A DNA stretch of 64,000 nt from the NCBI GenBank assembly GCA_965276815.1, contig CBDIBE010000011.1:1178001-1242000 (forward strand), in the 5' to 3' direction. The DNA is from JAVVHH01 sp965276815. GTDB lineage: Bacteria > Pseudomonadota > Alphaproteobacteria > Acetobacterales > Acetobacteraceae. Both the position numbers and the translations under genes were made by a program. Below the pieces are notes generated by a model. That model did no database searches, was not told where the DNA came from, and saw only the letters and a list, made by a program, of their open reading frames with translations. Below, in pieces: positions 51,473 to 59,129 of the stretch (position 1 is its first letter; every line of letters begins with the position of its first letter).

Positions 51473-51738
51473 TTCACGCCAATGCCGTCCACTTTGAGCG
51501 CAACAATCGGAACGTTGTCGCCTGCCTGGACGTGGCGCCGCAGTTCCGCCGCTCGTGAAGCGGACAATTGTGCATTTCCGGCCTTAACATCGTAGATGGC
51601 TATAACTCTGCCTACCGCGTCTCGCAAAACAACGTCGGTCCTAATCGAACCAGCCGACCCGTAAATCGGGAGAAGAAAAAGATTAAAGGCGGTTTCAACG
51701 TCGCCCTTGGAAATTTCTGGTACAACCCCCGCCCGCAA
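51469..51738 (-). pseudogene. 5'-truncated nuclease-type toxin C-terminal domain
   Basis: 89 codons from a TTG with no ribosome binding site; the same frame is open back to the adk stop (reading TCQPERLADELRAGVVPEIS). The core is IRTDVVLRDAVGRVIAIYDVKAGNAQLSASRAAELRRHV, with an aspartate followed by D-x-K: the PD-(D/E)xK restriction-endonuclease-like arrangement seen in C-terminal toxin domains of large secreted polymorphic toxins. The rest of such a protein (delivery domains) is missing. Lower GC than neighbours suggests transfer. Its toxic role is inferred from the motif and the paired downstream gene. Confidence 0.55.
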
Positions 51739-51768
51739 CTCGTCAGCAAGGCGTTCCGGCTGGCAAGT

Positions 51769-52446
51769 TCAGACCGACTGGGCCTGCCGCTGCGTCTTCA
51801 CGTGGGCCAGCACGGCCTCGATCTCCTCGGTCACCGCGTCGATGTCCACCATACCATCCAGGGTGACCAGCCGGCCCAGCGCGCGATAATGCGGCAGGAT
51901 CGGCGCCGTCTGCGTGTGATACGCGTCGAGCCGGGCGGCGACGGTTTCCCGCTTGTCATCGGCCCGCCGGGTGAACTCATGGCTGCCGCACACATCGCAC
52001 GTGTCCGCCACATGCGGCCGCTTGAACGTGTCGTGATAGCCGGTGCCGCAGCGCGCGCAGGTGAAGCGCCCGGCGATCCGCTCGACCAGCACCGCGTCGT
52101 CCACCTTGAGCTCGATCACCGCATCGATCCGCTTGTCCACCCGCGCGAGCATCGCGTCGAGCGCCTCCGCCTGCTTTACCGTCCGTGGGAAACCGTCGAG
52201 GATGAACCCCTCCGCCGCGTCCGGATGGGCGATGCGGCTCTCCAAAATCGCGATCATCAGCTCGTCCGAGACGAGCTTGCCCGATTCCATGATCGCCCGG
52301 GCCTGCTCGCCAATCTCCGTCCCCGCCGCCACCTCGGCCCGCAGCATGTCGCCCGTGGCGATCTGCACCAGGCCGTGGAGTTGCTCGATCCGCTTGGCCT
52401 GAGTGCCTTTGCCGGCGCCCGGAGGTCCAAGCAGGATTAAATTCAT
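51769..52446 (-). CDS. adk: Adenylate kinase
   Basis: A 225-residue enzyme (MNLILLGPPGAGKGTQAKRIEQLHG) with the P-loop GPPGAGKGTQ. It equilibrates ATP, ADP and AMP. The LID contains a zinc-type Cys4 cluster (CARCGTGYHDTFKRP...TCDVCGSHEFTRR), as in many bacteria. It overlaps secY by 4 bases. The toxin-fragment frame continues directly after its stop in the same reading frame, which would let rare readthrough create a fusion. Confidence 0.98.
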   Translation of the reverse strand: MNLILLGPPGAGKGTQAKRIEQLHGLVQIATGDMLRAEVAAGTEIGEQARAIMESGKLVSDELMIAILESRIAHPDAAEGFILDGFPRTVKQAEALDAMLARVDKRIDAVIELKVDDAVLVERIAGRFTCARCGTGYHDTFKRPHVADTCDVCGSHEFTRRADDKRETVAARLDAYHTQTAPILPHYRALGRLVTLDGMVDIDAVTEEIEAVLAHVKTQRQAQSV

Positions 52447-53786
52447 CTGGTCCGCCCTTTCACCCGGGACTTTCGGATCAGCCCCTCATACTGGTGTGCC
52501 AGCAGGTGGGACTGGATCTGTGTCACCGTGTCCATCGTTACAGAGACGACGATCATAAGGCTGGTGCCGCCGAAATAGAAAGGCACCGCGTAGCGGCTGA
52601 TGAGGATTTCTGGCAGCAGGCATACGGCGCAGAGATAGAGCGCGCCGATCGTGGTCAGCCGGGTCAGGATGGTGTCGAAATACTCGGCCGTGTTCGAGCC
52701 CGGCCGCACGCCGGGAATGAACCCGCCGTATTTCTTGAGGTTGTCCGCCGTCTCTTCCGGGTTGAACACCACCGCCGTGTAGAAATACGAAAAGAAAATA
52801 ATCATGCTGGCGTAGAACAGCAGGTAAAGCGGCTGACCGTGGCTGAGCTGCTGGCCGACGATCGCCAGCCACGAATTCGGGTTGCTCTGCGAGAACCCGG
52901 AGATCGTCGCCGGGATCAGCAGCAGCGAACTCGCGAAAATCGGCGGGATCACCCCCGACGTATTCACCTTCAGCGGCATATGCGTCGAATCGCCGCCGAA
53001 CATGCGCTGCCCGACCTGCCGCTTCGGATACTGGATCACCACCCGCCGCTGCGCCCGCTCCATGAACACGATGAAGGCGATCACCGCCACGCCCAGCACG
53101 AAGAAGCCGATGATGAAGGCCGGCGACAGCGCTCCGGTGCGGCCGGATTCCAGCAGCACCGCTAGCGCGTGCGGCAAATTGGCGACGATGCCGGCGAAGA
53201 TGATCAGGCTGGTGCCGTTGCCGACGCCGCGGGACGTGATCTGCTCGCCGATCCACATCAGGAACATCGTCCCACCCACCAGCGTGACCACGCACGACAC
53301 CCGGAAGAACAACCCAGGATCGATTACCGCCGAGCCGAACGATCCGCGCATCCCCTCGAGCCCGACCGCGATGCCGTAGGACTGCACGAGCGCGATCAGC
53401 ACCGTCAGGTAGCGCGTATATTGGTTGAGCTTCTTGCGCCCGCTTTCGCCCTCTTTCTTCAGCGACTCGAGCTGCGGGATGGCCGCCGACATGAGTTGCA
53501 CGATGATGCTGGCCGAGATGTACGGCATGATGTTCAGCGCGAACACCGTCATCCGGCCCAGCGCGCCGCCGCTGAACATGTCGAACATGCCGAGGATGCC
53601 GCCGCCGTTATGCGACAGCAACTCGCCCATCACCGACGCGTCGACGCCCGGCACCGGAATGTAAGTGCCGAGCCGGTACACCAGCAGCGCGCCAAGGGTG
53701 AACCAGATCCGCTTCTTGAGCTCGGTCGCCTTGGACAGCGTCCCGAGGTTCAGGTTTGCCGCAAGCTGCTCGGCCGCTGAGGCCAT
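52443..53786 (-). CDS. secY: Protein translocase subunit SecY
   Basis: A 447-residue ten-helix membrane protein (MASAAEQLAANLNLGTLSKATELKKRIWFTLGALLVYRLG). It forms the protein-conducting channel with SecE and SecG. The plug region (PGVDASVMGELL) and conserved ITSRGVGNGTSLIIFAGIVA and PEETADNLKKYGGFIPGVRPG are visible. It lies between rplO and adk in the usual spc arrangement. Confidence 0.98.
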   Translation of the reverse strand: MASAAEQLAANLNLGTLSKATELKKRIWFTLGALLVYRLGTYIPVPGVDASVMGELLSHNGGGILGMFDMFSGGALGRMTVFALNIMPYISASIIVQLMSAAIPQLESLKKEGESGRKKLNQYTRYLTVLIALVQSYGIAVGLEGMRGSFGSAVIDPGLFFRVSCVVTLVGGTMFLMWIGEQITSRGVGNGTSLIIFAGIVANLPHALAVLLESGRTGALSPAFIIGFFVLGVAVIAFIVFMERAQRRVVIQYPKRQVGQRMFGGDSTHMPLKVNTSGVIPPIFASSLLLIPATISGFSQSNPNSWLAIVGQQLSHGQPLYLLFYASMIIFFSYFYTAVVFNPEETADNLKKYGGFIPGVRPGSNTAEYFDTILTRLTTIGALYLCAVCLLPEILISRYAVPFYFGGTSLMIVVSVTMDTVTQIQSHLLAHQYEGLIRKSRVKGRTR

Positions 53787-53800
53787 GGAAGTCCCCTAAT

Positions 53801-53859
53801 CAGTGGCCAGGTGCCAGTGGCCGGTGCCAGGACCGTAAGCGCCTATCTCCCGGCCACTG
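53801..53859. repeat. Short repeats between secY and rplO
   Basis: CAGTGGCCAGGTGC and CAGTGGCCGGTGC lie in tandem (53801-53827), and an inverted copy of the core (CGGCCACTG) follows at 53851-53859. The intercistronic gap here is about 106 bases, longer than most in this cluster. Confidence 0.6.
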
Positions 53860-53892
53860 ATAATGATGCCCCGGCCCGCCGGGCACAACCGC

Positions 53893-54387
53893 TCAGGCGG
53901 CGGGGGCCTCTGCCGCTGGCGCGGCCGTCGTCGTCGTCGTGACGGTGCCGCCGGCCTTCTCGACCGCGGCGACCGCGGCGGCCGAGGCGCCGGACACCGT
54001 CACCCGCACCGCCTGGGTGATCTCGCCCTTGGCCAGCAGCCGCACGCCCGCCCGCTTGCCGAGCCGCACCAGGCCGGCGCCCTCGAGCGCCGCCTCGGTG
54101 ATTGCCTCGTTGGCCACCAACTTGCCGGATTGCAGCGCCTGCTCGATCGCGCCCACATTGATCGGCGCGTATTCCTTACGGAACGGGTTTTTGAACCCGC
54201 GCTTCGGCAGCCGCCGGTAGATCGGGAGCTGGCCGCCCTCGAACCCGTTCAGCGCCACGCCCTCGCGTGCCTTCTGGCCCTTGACGCCCTTGCCCGACGT
54301 CTTGCCCTTGCCCGAGCCGATGCCGCGCCCCAGCCGCTTCGACTTGAGATGGGCGCCTTGATTGTCCCGGATCTCGTTCAGCTTCAC
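53893..54387 (-). CDS. rplO: 50S ribosomal protein L15
   Basis: A 164-residue protein (MKLNEIRDNQGAHLKSKRLGRGIGSGKGKTSGKGVKGQKAREGVALNGFEGG), with the glycine-rich L15 N-terminus. The last ~20 residues (AGGTVTTTTTAAPAAEAPAA) form a threonine/alanine tail beyond the usual length. It follows rpmD by an overlap of 4 bases. Confidence 0.98.
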   Translation of the reverse strand: MKLNEIRDNQGAHLKSKRLGRGIGSGKGKTSGKGVKGQKAREGVALNGFEGGQLPIYRRLPKRGFKNPFRKEYAPINVGAIEQALQSGKLVANEAITEAALEGAGLVRLGKRAGVRLLAKGEITQAVRVTVSGASAAAVAAVEKAGGTVTTTTTAAPAAEAPAA

Positions 54388-54581
54388 TTCGGCTCCTCCA
54401 CCTCGACGAGGTGCTTGACCCGGTTGATCATCCCGCGCACTTCCGGAGTGTCCTCCAGCTCGCGCACCGCTCGCAGCTTACCCAGGCCGAGCCCAACCAG
54501 CGTCTGCCGCTGGTCTTTCTTGCGCCCCAGCCCGGAGCGCACCTGCCGCACGCGCACGGTCGGCTTCGGATTATCCGACAT
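54384..54581 (-). CDS. rpmD: 50S ribosomal protein L30
   Basis: A 65-residue protein (MSDNPKPTVRVRQVRSGLGRKKDQRQTLVGLGLGKLRAVRELEDTPEVRGMINRVKHLV). VRQVRSGLGR...TLVGLGLGKLRAVRELEDTPEVRGM is the L30 signature. It overlaps rpsE by 11 bases. Confidence 0.98.
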   Translation of the reverse strand: MSDNPKPTVRVRQVRSGLGRKKDQRQTLVGLGLGKLRAVRELEDTPEVRGMINRVKHLVEVEEPK

Positions 54582-55164
54582 CGGCCACCGCCTCCGGCCC
54601 CGAGCTCTCGCGCTTGCCGAGAATGTCCGACACCTTCTTGCCCCGCCGCGACGCCACGCTGCGCGGGCTACCGCAGCGCGTCAGCGCCGCAAAGGTGGCC
54701 TTGACCATGTTGTGCGGGTTGCGGCTACCGAGCGACTTGGCGACCACGTCGTTGATCCCCAGCGTCTCGAACACCGCGCGCATCGGCCCGCCGGCGATGA
54801 TCCCTGTGCCCGCCGCCGCGGAGCGCAGCACCACGTGCCCCGCCCCATACAGCCCCTCGACGTCGTGGTGCAGCGTGCGGCCTTCCTTCATCGGCACGCG
54901 GATCAGGCCGCGCTTGGCCCGCTCGGTCGCTTTGCGGATCGCCTCCGGCACCTCGCGCGCCTTGCCCGCGCCATAGCCGACGCGGCCCTTCTGGTCCCCG
55001 ACCACGACCAGGGCGGCAAACGCGAACCGCCGGCCGCCCTTCACCACCTTGGCCACCCGGTTGATGGTGACCAGCTTGTCGATCAGGTCGTCGCCGCCGT
55101 CGCGGTCGCCGCCGCGATCCCGGTCGCCGCGCCCGCGGCCGCCTTCCCGTGCCTCACGTGCCAT
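54571..55164 (-). CDS. rpsE: 30S ribosomal protein S5
   Basis: A 197-residue protein. Residues 1-25 (MAREAREGGRGRGDRDRGGDRD) form a low-complexity Arg/Gly/Asp extension, after which the conserved core LIDKLVTINRVAKVVKGGRRFAFAALVVVGDQKGRVGYGAGKAREVPEAI begins. The GTGIIAGGPMRAVFETLGINDVVAKSLGS segment is characteristic. It lies 12 bases after rplR. Confidence 0.98.
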   Translation of the reverse strand: MAREAREGGRGRGDRDRGGDRDGGDDLIDKLVTINRVAKVVKGGRRFAFAALVVVGDQKGRVGYGAGKAREVPEAIRKATERAKRGLIRVPMKEGRTLHHDVEGLYGAGHVVLRSAAAGTGIIAGGPMRAVFETLGINDVVAKSLGSRNPHNMVKATFAALTRCGSPRSVASRRGKKVSDILGKRESSGPEAVADVG

Positions 55165-55176
55165 CGTTATCTACCC

Positions 55177-55539
55177 CTAAAACGCCAGGCCGCCTTCGCG
55201 GGCGGCCTCGGCCAGCGCCTTGACGCGGCCATGATACAAGTAGGCCCCGCGGTCGAAGACCACTTTGCTCACCCCGGCAGCGATTGCCCGCTCGGCGATC
55301 AGCTTGCCGACCGCCGACGCGGCCTCTTTGTCGCCGCCCGCCTTCAGCTCGGTCTTCAGTCCCTTGTCCAGGCTCGAAGCCGCCGCAAGCGTCCGCCCCT
55401 GCGCGTCATCGATCACCTGCGCATAGATGTGCTTGCCCGACCGGAACACCGAGAGCCGCGGACGGCCCGCCGACTTCTGCCGAAGCTGATACCGCAGGCG
55501 CTGACGCCGGCGGGACCGAAGATCTTGAGGACCGCTCAC
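55177..55539 (-). CDS. rplR: 50S ribosomal protein L18
   Basis: A 120-residue protein (MSGPQDLRSRRRQRLRYQLRQKSAGRPRLSVFRSGKHIYAQVIDDAQGRTLAAASS). It binds 5S rRNA. RLSVFRSGKHIYAQVIDD and the C-terminal VFDRGAYLYHGRVKALAEAAREGGL are diagnostic. It overlaps rplF by 4 bases. Confidence 0.98.
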   Translation of the reverse strand: MSGPQDLRSRRRQRLRYQLRQKSAGRPRLSVFRSGKHIYAQVIDDAQGRTLAAASSLDKGLKTELKAGGDKEAASAVGKLIAERAIAAGVSKVVFDRGAYLYHGRVKALAEAAREGGLAF

Positions 55540-56069
55540 TTCTTCTTGCCTTCCTTGCGCCGGATCTGCTCGCCCTCGAACTTCACGCCCTTACCCTTGT
55601 ACGGCTCAGGCGGACGGAACGCGCGGATTTCGGCCGCGACCTGCCCCACCAACCGCTTGTCGGTGCCGGTGACAACGATGGCCGTCGGCCGTGGCGTGGT
55701 GATCGTGATGCCGTCCGGCACCGGATAAACCACGTCATGCGAGAAGCCCAAGTTGATCACCAGGTTCTTGCCCTGCACCGCCGCGCGGAACCCGGTGCCG
55801 GTGATCTCCATCGTCTTGCTGAACCCGTCCGACACGCCCTTGACCATGCTGGCCACCAGCGCCCGCGTCGTGCCCCACATCATGCGTGCGGCAGTCTCGT
55901 TGCTGCGCGGCATGATCGAAACCTGGTTGCCCTCGACCTTCGCCTCGACGCGGTCGGAGATCGGCATGCTGAGCGAACCCAGCTTGCCCTTCGCCGACAA
56001 CACCCCTTCCACGACGGCCACCGACACGCCGGAGGGCAGCGTGACGGGGTATTTGCCAATTCTCGACAT
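55536..56069 (-). CDS. rplF: 50S ribosomal protein L6
   Basis: A 177-residue protein (MSRIGKYPVTLPSGVSVAVVEGVLSAKGKLGSLSMPIS). The duplicated L6 fold and the C-terminal signature AAEIRAFRPPEPYKGKGVKFEGEQIRRKEGKKK are present. It follows rpsH by 17 bases. Confidence 0.98.
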   Translation of the reverse strand: MSRIGKYPVTLPSGVSVAVVEGVLSAKGKLGSLSMPISDRVEAKVEGNQVSIMPRSNETAARMMWGTTRALVASMVKGVSDGFSKTMEITGTGFRAAVQGKNLVINLGFSHDVVYPVPDGITITTPRPTAIVVTGTDKRLVGQVAAEIRAFRPPEPYKGKGVKFEGEQIRRKEGKKK

Positions 56070-56086
56070 TGCTCGCCCCCCTCTCG

Positions 56087-56485
56087 CTAAAACACGCGGA
56101 ACAGCACTTCGCCGCCCACATTCGCCGCGCGCGCTTCGCCATCGGACAGCACGCCCCGCGGCGTCGACAGGATCGATACGCCGAGCCCGGCATACACCCG
56201 CGGCAGCTCCTTGATTCCGGAATAGACCCGGCGGCCCGGCTTGCTCACCCGCGTGATCTCTTTGATCACGGGCTCGCCCTCCGTGTATTTCAGCTCGATC
56301 CGCAACTGCGCGACGCCCGGGCGCACCTCCTCGGCCGTGTAGCCGCGGATATACCCCTCGCGCTTCAGCGCCTCGAGCGCATTGGCCCGCAGCTTGGAGG
56401 CCGGCGCGACGCAGGTCGCGTGCCTGCTGCGCTGCGCATTGCGGATCCGGGTGATCATGTCCCCTAGACCATCTGACATCGACAT
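56087..56485 (-). CDS. rpsH: 30S ribosomal protein S8
   Basis: A 132-residue protein (MSMSDGLGDMITRIRNAQRSRHATCVAPASKLRANAL). The ATG at 56485 has GGAG upstream; a second ATG two codons on is possible. The C-terminus SILSTPRGVLSDGEARAANVGGEVLFRVF is the S8 RNA-binding signature. Confidence 0.98.
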   Translation of the reverse strand: MSMSDGLGDMITRIRNAQRSRHATCVAPASKLRANALEALKREGYIRGYTAEEVRPGVAQLRIELKYTEGEPVIKEITRVSKPGRRVYSGIKELPRVYAGLGVSILSTPRGVLSDGEARAANVGGEVLFRVF

Positions 56486-56495
56486 GGCCGGGCTC

Positions 56496-56801
56496 CTACC
56501 AGCTCGCCTTGACCATCCCGGGGAGTTGCCCCGAGCTGGCGAGCTGGCGCAGCATGTTCCGCGATAGCTTGAACTTGCGATAATTGCCGCGCGACCGGCC
56601 AGTCAGCGCGCAGCGCAGCCGCACCCGCACCGCCGCCCCGTTGCGCGGCAATTGCGCCAGCTTCAGGGTCGCCTCGAAGCGCTCCTCCACTGGGGTGTCA
56701 CGATCCATGACGCGCGCCTTCAGTTCCGCCCGCTTGTTCTTGTCCCGGGCCGCCATGCGTTCCCGCTTCTGATTGCGGTTCACAGCTGATGTCTTGGCCA
56801 T
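56496..56801 (-). CDS. rpsN: 30S ribosomal protein S14 (zinc-independent)
   Basis: A 101-residue protein (MAKTSAVNRNQKRERMAARDKNKRAELKARVMDRDTPVEERFEATLKLAQLPRNGAAVRVRLRCALTGRSRG), the long cysteine-poor form without the CxxC zinc motif. The RCALTGRSRGNYRKFKLSRNMLRQLASSGQLPGMVKASW ending is conserved. Confidence 0.98.
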   Translation of the reverse strand: MAKTSAVNRNQKRERMAARDKNKRAELKARVMDRDTPVEERFEATLKLAQLPRNGAAVRVRLRCALTGRSRGNYRKFKLSRNMLRQLASSGQLPGMVKASW

Positions 56802-56858
56802 CTGCTCTACTCCTTGGAACCCGCTGCGGCGTGCCGCAGTAGTTTTCCGATTGGTTTC

Positions 56859-57419
56859 TTACGCAGCAAAGGGAACGTCGAAAGCCTTCAGCAGGGCCTT
56901 GGCTTCGTCGTTCGTCTTGGCCGTGGTCACGAAGATGATGTCCATCCCGCGGATATCGGTCACCTTGTCGTACTCGATCTCCGGGAAGATGATCTGTTCC
57001 TTGACGCCCATCGCGAAGTTGCCGCGGCCGTCGAACCCCTTGCCGTTCGGGATCCCGCGGAAGTCGCGCACCCGCGGCAGGGCGATCGTCACCAGCCGGT
57101 CCAGGAACTCGTACATCCGTGCTTTGCGCAGCGTCACCTTGCAGCCGATCGCCAGCCCTTCGCGGATCTTGAACCCGGCGATGGCCTTCTTGGCGATCGT
57201 CTTGACCGGCTTCTGCCCGGAGATCAGCATCATCTCGGCCACCGCCGCGTCGAGCTTCTTCTGGTCGCCCGCCGCCTCGCCGACCCCCATGTTGATGACG
57301 ATCTTCTCCAGCTTCGGCACCTGCATCGGATTGGCGTAGCCAAACTCGCCCTGCAGCTTCGCCCGGATTTCGTCCTTGTAGCGCTGCTGCATGCGCGGCA
57401 GCGTTCTTGCCTCGCTCAT
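56859..57419 (-). CDS. rplE: 50S ribosomal protein L5
   Basis: A 186-residue protein from the ATG at 57419 (MSEARTLPRMQQRYKDEIRAKLQGEF). It binds 5S rRNA with L18. NMGVGEAAGDQKKL, GQKPVKTIAKKAIAGFKIREG and TDIRGMDIIFVTTAKTNDEAKALL are typical. The 31-codon upstream extension in this frame reads over rplX and is rejected. Confidence 0.98.
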   Translation of the reverse strand: MSEARTLPRMQQRYKDEIRAKLQGEFGYANPMQVPKLEKIVINMGVGEAAGDQKKLDAAVAEMMLISGQKPVKTIAKKAIAGFKIREGLAIGCKVTLRKARMYEFLDRLVTIALPRVRDFRGIPNGKGFDGRGNFAMGVKEQIIFPEIEYDKVTDIRGMDIIFVTTAKTNDEAKALLKAFDVPFAA

Positions 57420-57423
57420 GTCC

Positions 57424-57744
57424 TCAGCCCTCGATAACGTTGCCGCTGGGCTTGGCGACCCGGACCTTGCGGCCGTCGTCAAGCACACGGAACCCGACCT
57501 TGACCGGCGCATCCGTCTTCGGGTCGATCAGCATGATGTTGGAGAGGTGGATGGTCGCCTCCCGCTCGACGATGCCGCCGGGCTGCCCCATGCCGGTCGG
57601 CTTCGTGTGCCGCTTGGCGATGTTGACGCCTTGGACGACAGCGCGATTGTCCTTCGGCTGCACCGCAAGCACCTCGCCCCGCTTGCCCTTATCGGCGCCG
57701 GTGATCACTACGACCTTGTCGCCCTTGCGGATGCGGGCCGCCAT
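57424..57744 (-). CDS. rplX: 50S ribosomal protein L24
   Basis: A 106-residue KOW-fold protein (MAARIRKGDKVVVITGADKGKRGEVLAVQPKDNRAVVQGVNIAKRHTKP) with the KOW motif GDKVVVITGADKGKRGEV. Its ATG overlaps the rplN stop (ATGA). Confidence 0.98.
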   Translation of the reverse strand: MAARIRKGDKVVVITGADKGKRGEVLAVQPKDNRAVVQGVNIAKRHTKPTGMGQPGGIVEREATIHLSNIMLIDPKTDAPVKVGFRVLDDGRKVRVAKPSGNVIEG

Positions 57745-58112
57745 CACAGCACCTCCGGCGCGAGCGAGATGATCTTCATGAACTTCTTGCCGCGCAGCTC
57801 GCGCACCACGGGTCCGAAGATGCGCGTCCCGATCGGCTCCTGCTGCTTGTTGATCAGCACCGCCGCGTTGCGATCGAAACGGATCGCGCTGCCATCGGGC
57901 CGGCGCACCGGAAACGCGGTGCGCACGATCACCGCCTGGTGCACGTCGCCCTTCTTCACCTTGCCGCGTGGAATCGCCTCCTTGATCGACACGACGATCA
58001 CGTCGCCGACCGAGGCGGTCTTGCGTTTGCTGCCGCCCAGCACCTTGATGCACTGGACCCGGCGGGCGCCCGAATTATCCGCAACTTCGAGATTCGATTC
58101 GACCTGGATCAT
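57744..58112 (-). CDS. rplN: 50S ribosomal protein L14
   Basis: A 122-residue protein (MIQVESNLEVADNSGARRVQCIKVLGGSKRKTASVGDVIVVSIKEAIPRGKVKKGDV), the conserved L14 N-terminus. FDRNAAVLINKQQEPIGTRIFGPVVRELRGKKFMKIISLAPEVL ends it as usual. It lies 10 bases after rpsQ. Confidence 0.99.
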   Translation of the reverse strand: MIQVESNLEVADNSGARRVQCIKVLGGSKRKTASVGDVIVVSIKEAIPRGKVKKGDVHQAVIVRTAFPVRRPDGSAIRFDRNAAVLINKQQEPIGTRIFGPVVRELRGKKFMKIISLAPEVL

Positions 58113-58122
58113 CTAAATTCTC

Positions 58123-58482
58123 CTAACCGGCCGGCGGCGGCGCGGGCTCGGCCGGCGCAGCCACGGGCGCCGGCGGCACCGCTTGCGGGGCCTCGGGTGC
58201 CGCATGCACCACCGGCGCGAAGAACCCGCGCGGCCGCTCAACCGCCTCGCCGTTGCGCTCGATCAGCAGCCACGTCTTGCGCTTGCTGATCGGGCGGCAT
58301 TCCTCGATGCTGACGACGTCGCCCTCTTTGCAGACGTTGTCCTCGTCATGCGCCGCATACTTCTTCGAGCGGCGGATGAACTTCTTGTACAATGGATGCA
58401 TGACCCGGCGCTCGACAAGAACCGTGATGGTCTTGTCCATCTTGTCGCTGGTCACTCGTCCGTTCAGGACGCGCCTCGGCAT
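58123..58482 (-). CDS. rpsQ: 30S ribosomal protein S17 with a Pro/Ala-rich C-terminal extension
   Basis: A 119-residue protein. Residues 1-80 are normal S17 (MPRRVLNGRVTSDKMDKTITVLVERRVMHPLYKKFIRRSKKYAAHDEDN). After the core, about 35 residues of proline and alanine (VVHAAPEAPQAVPPAPVAAP...) extend it well beyond the usual ~80-90. The extension may reach out of the 30S surface, by inference. Confidence 0.97.
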   Translation of the reverse strand: MPRRVLNGRVTSDKMDKTITVLVERRVMHPLYKKFIRRSKKYAAHDEDNVCKEGDVVSIEECRPISKRKTWLLIERNGEAVERPRGFFAPVVHAAPEAPQAVPPAPVAAPAEPAPPPAG

Positions 58483-58494
58483 CGCCCTTCTCCT

Positions 58495-58701
58495 CTAGCT
58501 TTGCTTCACGGAGCGCTTTTGCTCCGTCATGATGGTTTTAATGCGGGCGATGTCGCGCCGCACCTCGCGCACGCGCCCCACACCCTCGGTCTGCCCGGTC
58601 GCCCGCTGGAAGCGCAGGTTGAACTGCTCCTTGCGCAGATCGAGCAGCATGGTCGGCAGATTGTCGCCGCCCTTGGCGCGGATATCGGCTGGCTTGGTCA
58701 T
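58495..58701 (-). CDS. rpmC: 50S ribosomal protein L29
   Basis: A 68-residue protein (MTKPADIRAKGGDNLPTMLLDLRKEQFNLRFQRATGQTEGVGRVREVRRDIARIKTIMTEQKRSVKQS). The LDLRKEQFNLRFQRATGQ and RRDIARIKTIMTE patterns are L29. The ATG shares an A with the rplP stop (TGATG). Confidence 0.98.
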   Translation of the reverse strand: MTKPADIRAKGGDNLPTMLLDLRKEQFNLRFQRATGQTEGVGRVREVRRDIARIKTIMTEQKRSVKQS

Positions 58702-59117
58702 CAGGAATCTCCGATCCGGGTGACGAACTTGGTGCGGATCGGCAGCTTCGCCGCGCCCAGCGTCAACGCCTCGCGCGCCAGCTCCGGCGGCACGCCGTCG
58801 ATCTCGAACATGATGCGGCCGGGCTTGACCCGGCACACCCAGAATTCCGGGCTGCCCTTGCCCGAGCCCATCCGCACCTCGGCCGGCTTGGTCGACACCG
58901 GCACGTCCGGATAGATGCGGATCCACACTTTGCCGGCACGGCGCATCGAGCGTGTGATCGCCCGCCGCGCTGCCTCGATCTGCCGCGCGGTCACCCGCTC
59001 CGGCTCGAGCGCCTTCAGGCCAAACGAGCCGAAATCGAGGCTCGTGCCGCCTTTGGCGTTGCCGTGGATGCGGCCCTTATGGGCCTTGCGGAACTTGGTC
59101 CGCTTCGGAGAAAGCAT
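58701..59117 (-). CDS. rplP: 50S ribosomal protein L16
   Basis: A 138-residue protein (MLSPKRTKFRKAHKGRIHGNAKGGTSLDFGSFGLKALEPERVTARQIEAARRAITRSMRRAGKVWIRIYPDVPVSTKPAEVRMGSGKG). It helps form the peptidyl transferase and tRNA binding region. It follows rpsC by 12 bases. Confidence 0.99.
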   Translation of the reverse strand: MLSPKRTKFRKAHKGRIHGNAKGGTSLDFGSFGLKALEPERVTARQIEAARRAITRSMRRAGKVWIRIYPDVPVSTKPAEVRMGSGKGSPEFWVCRVKPGRIMFEIDGVPPELAREALTLGAAKLPIRTKFVTRIGDS

Positions 59118-59129
59118 GTCTATCCGTCC

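Noticed and set aside
53863..55728. 621-codon plus-strand frame across rplO-rplR.
   Set aside because: It is antisense to five well-supported ribosomal protein genes.
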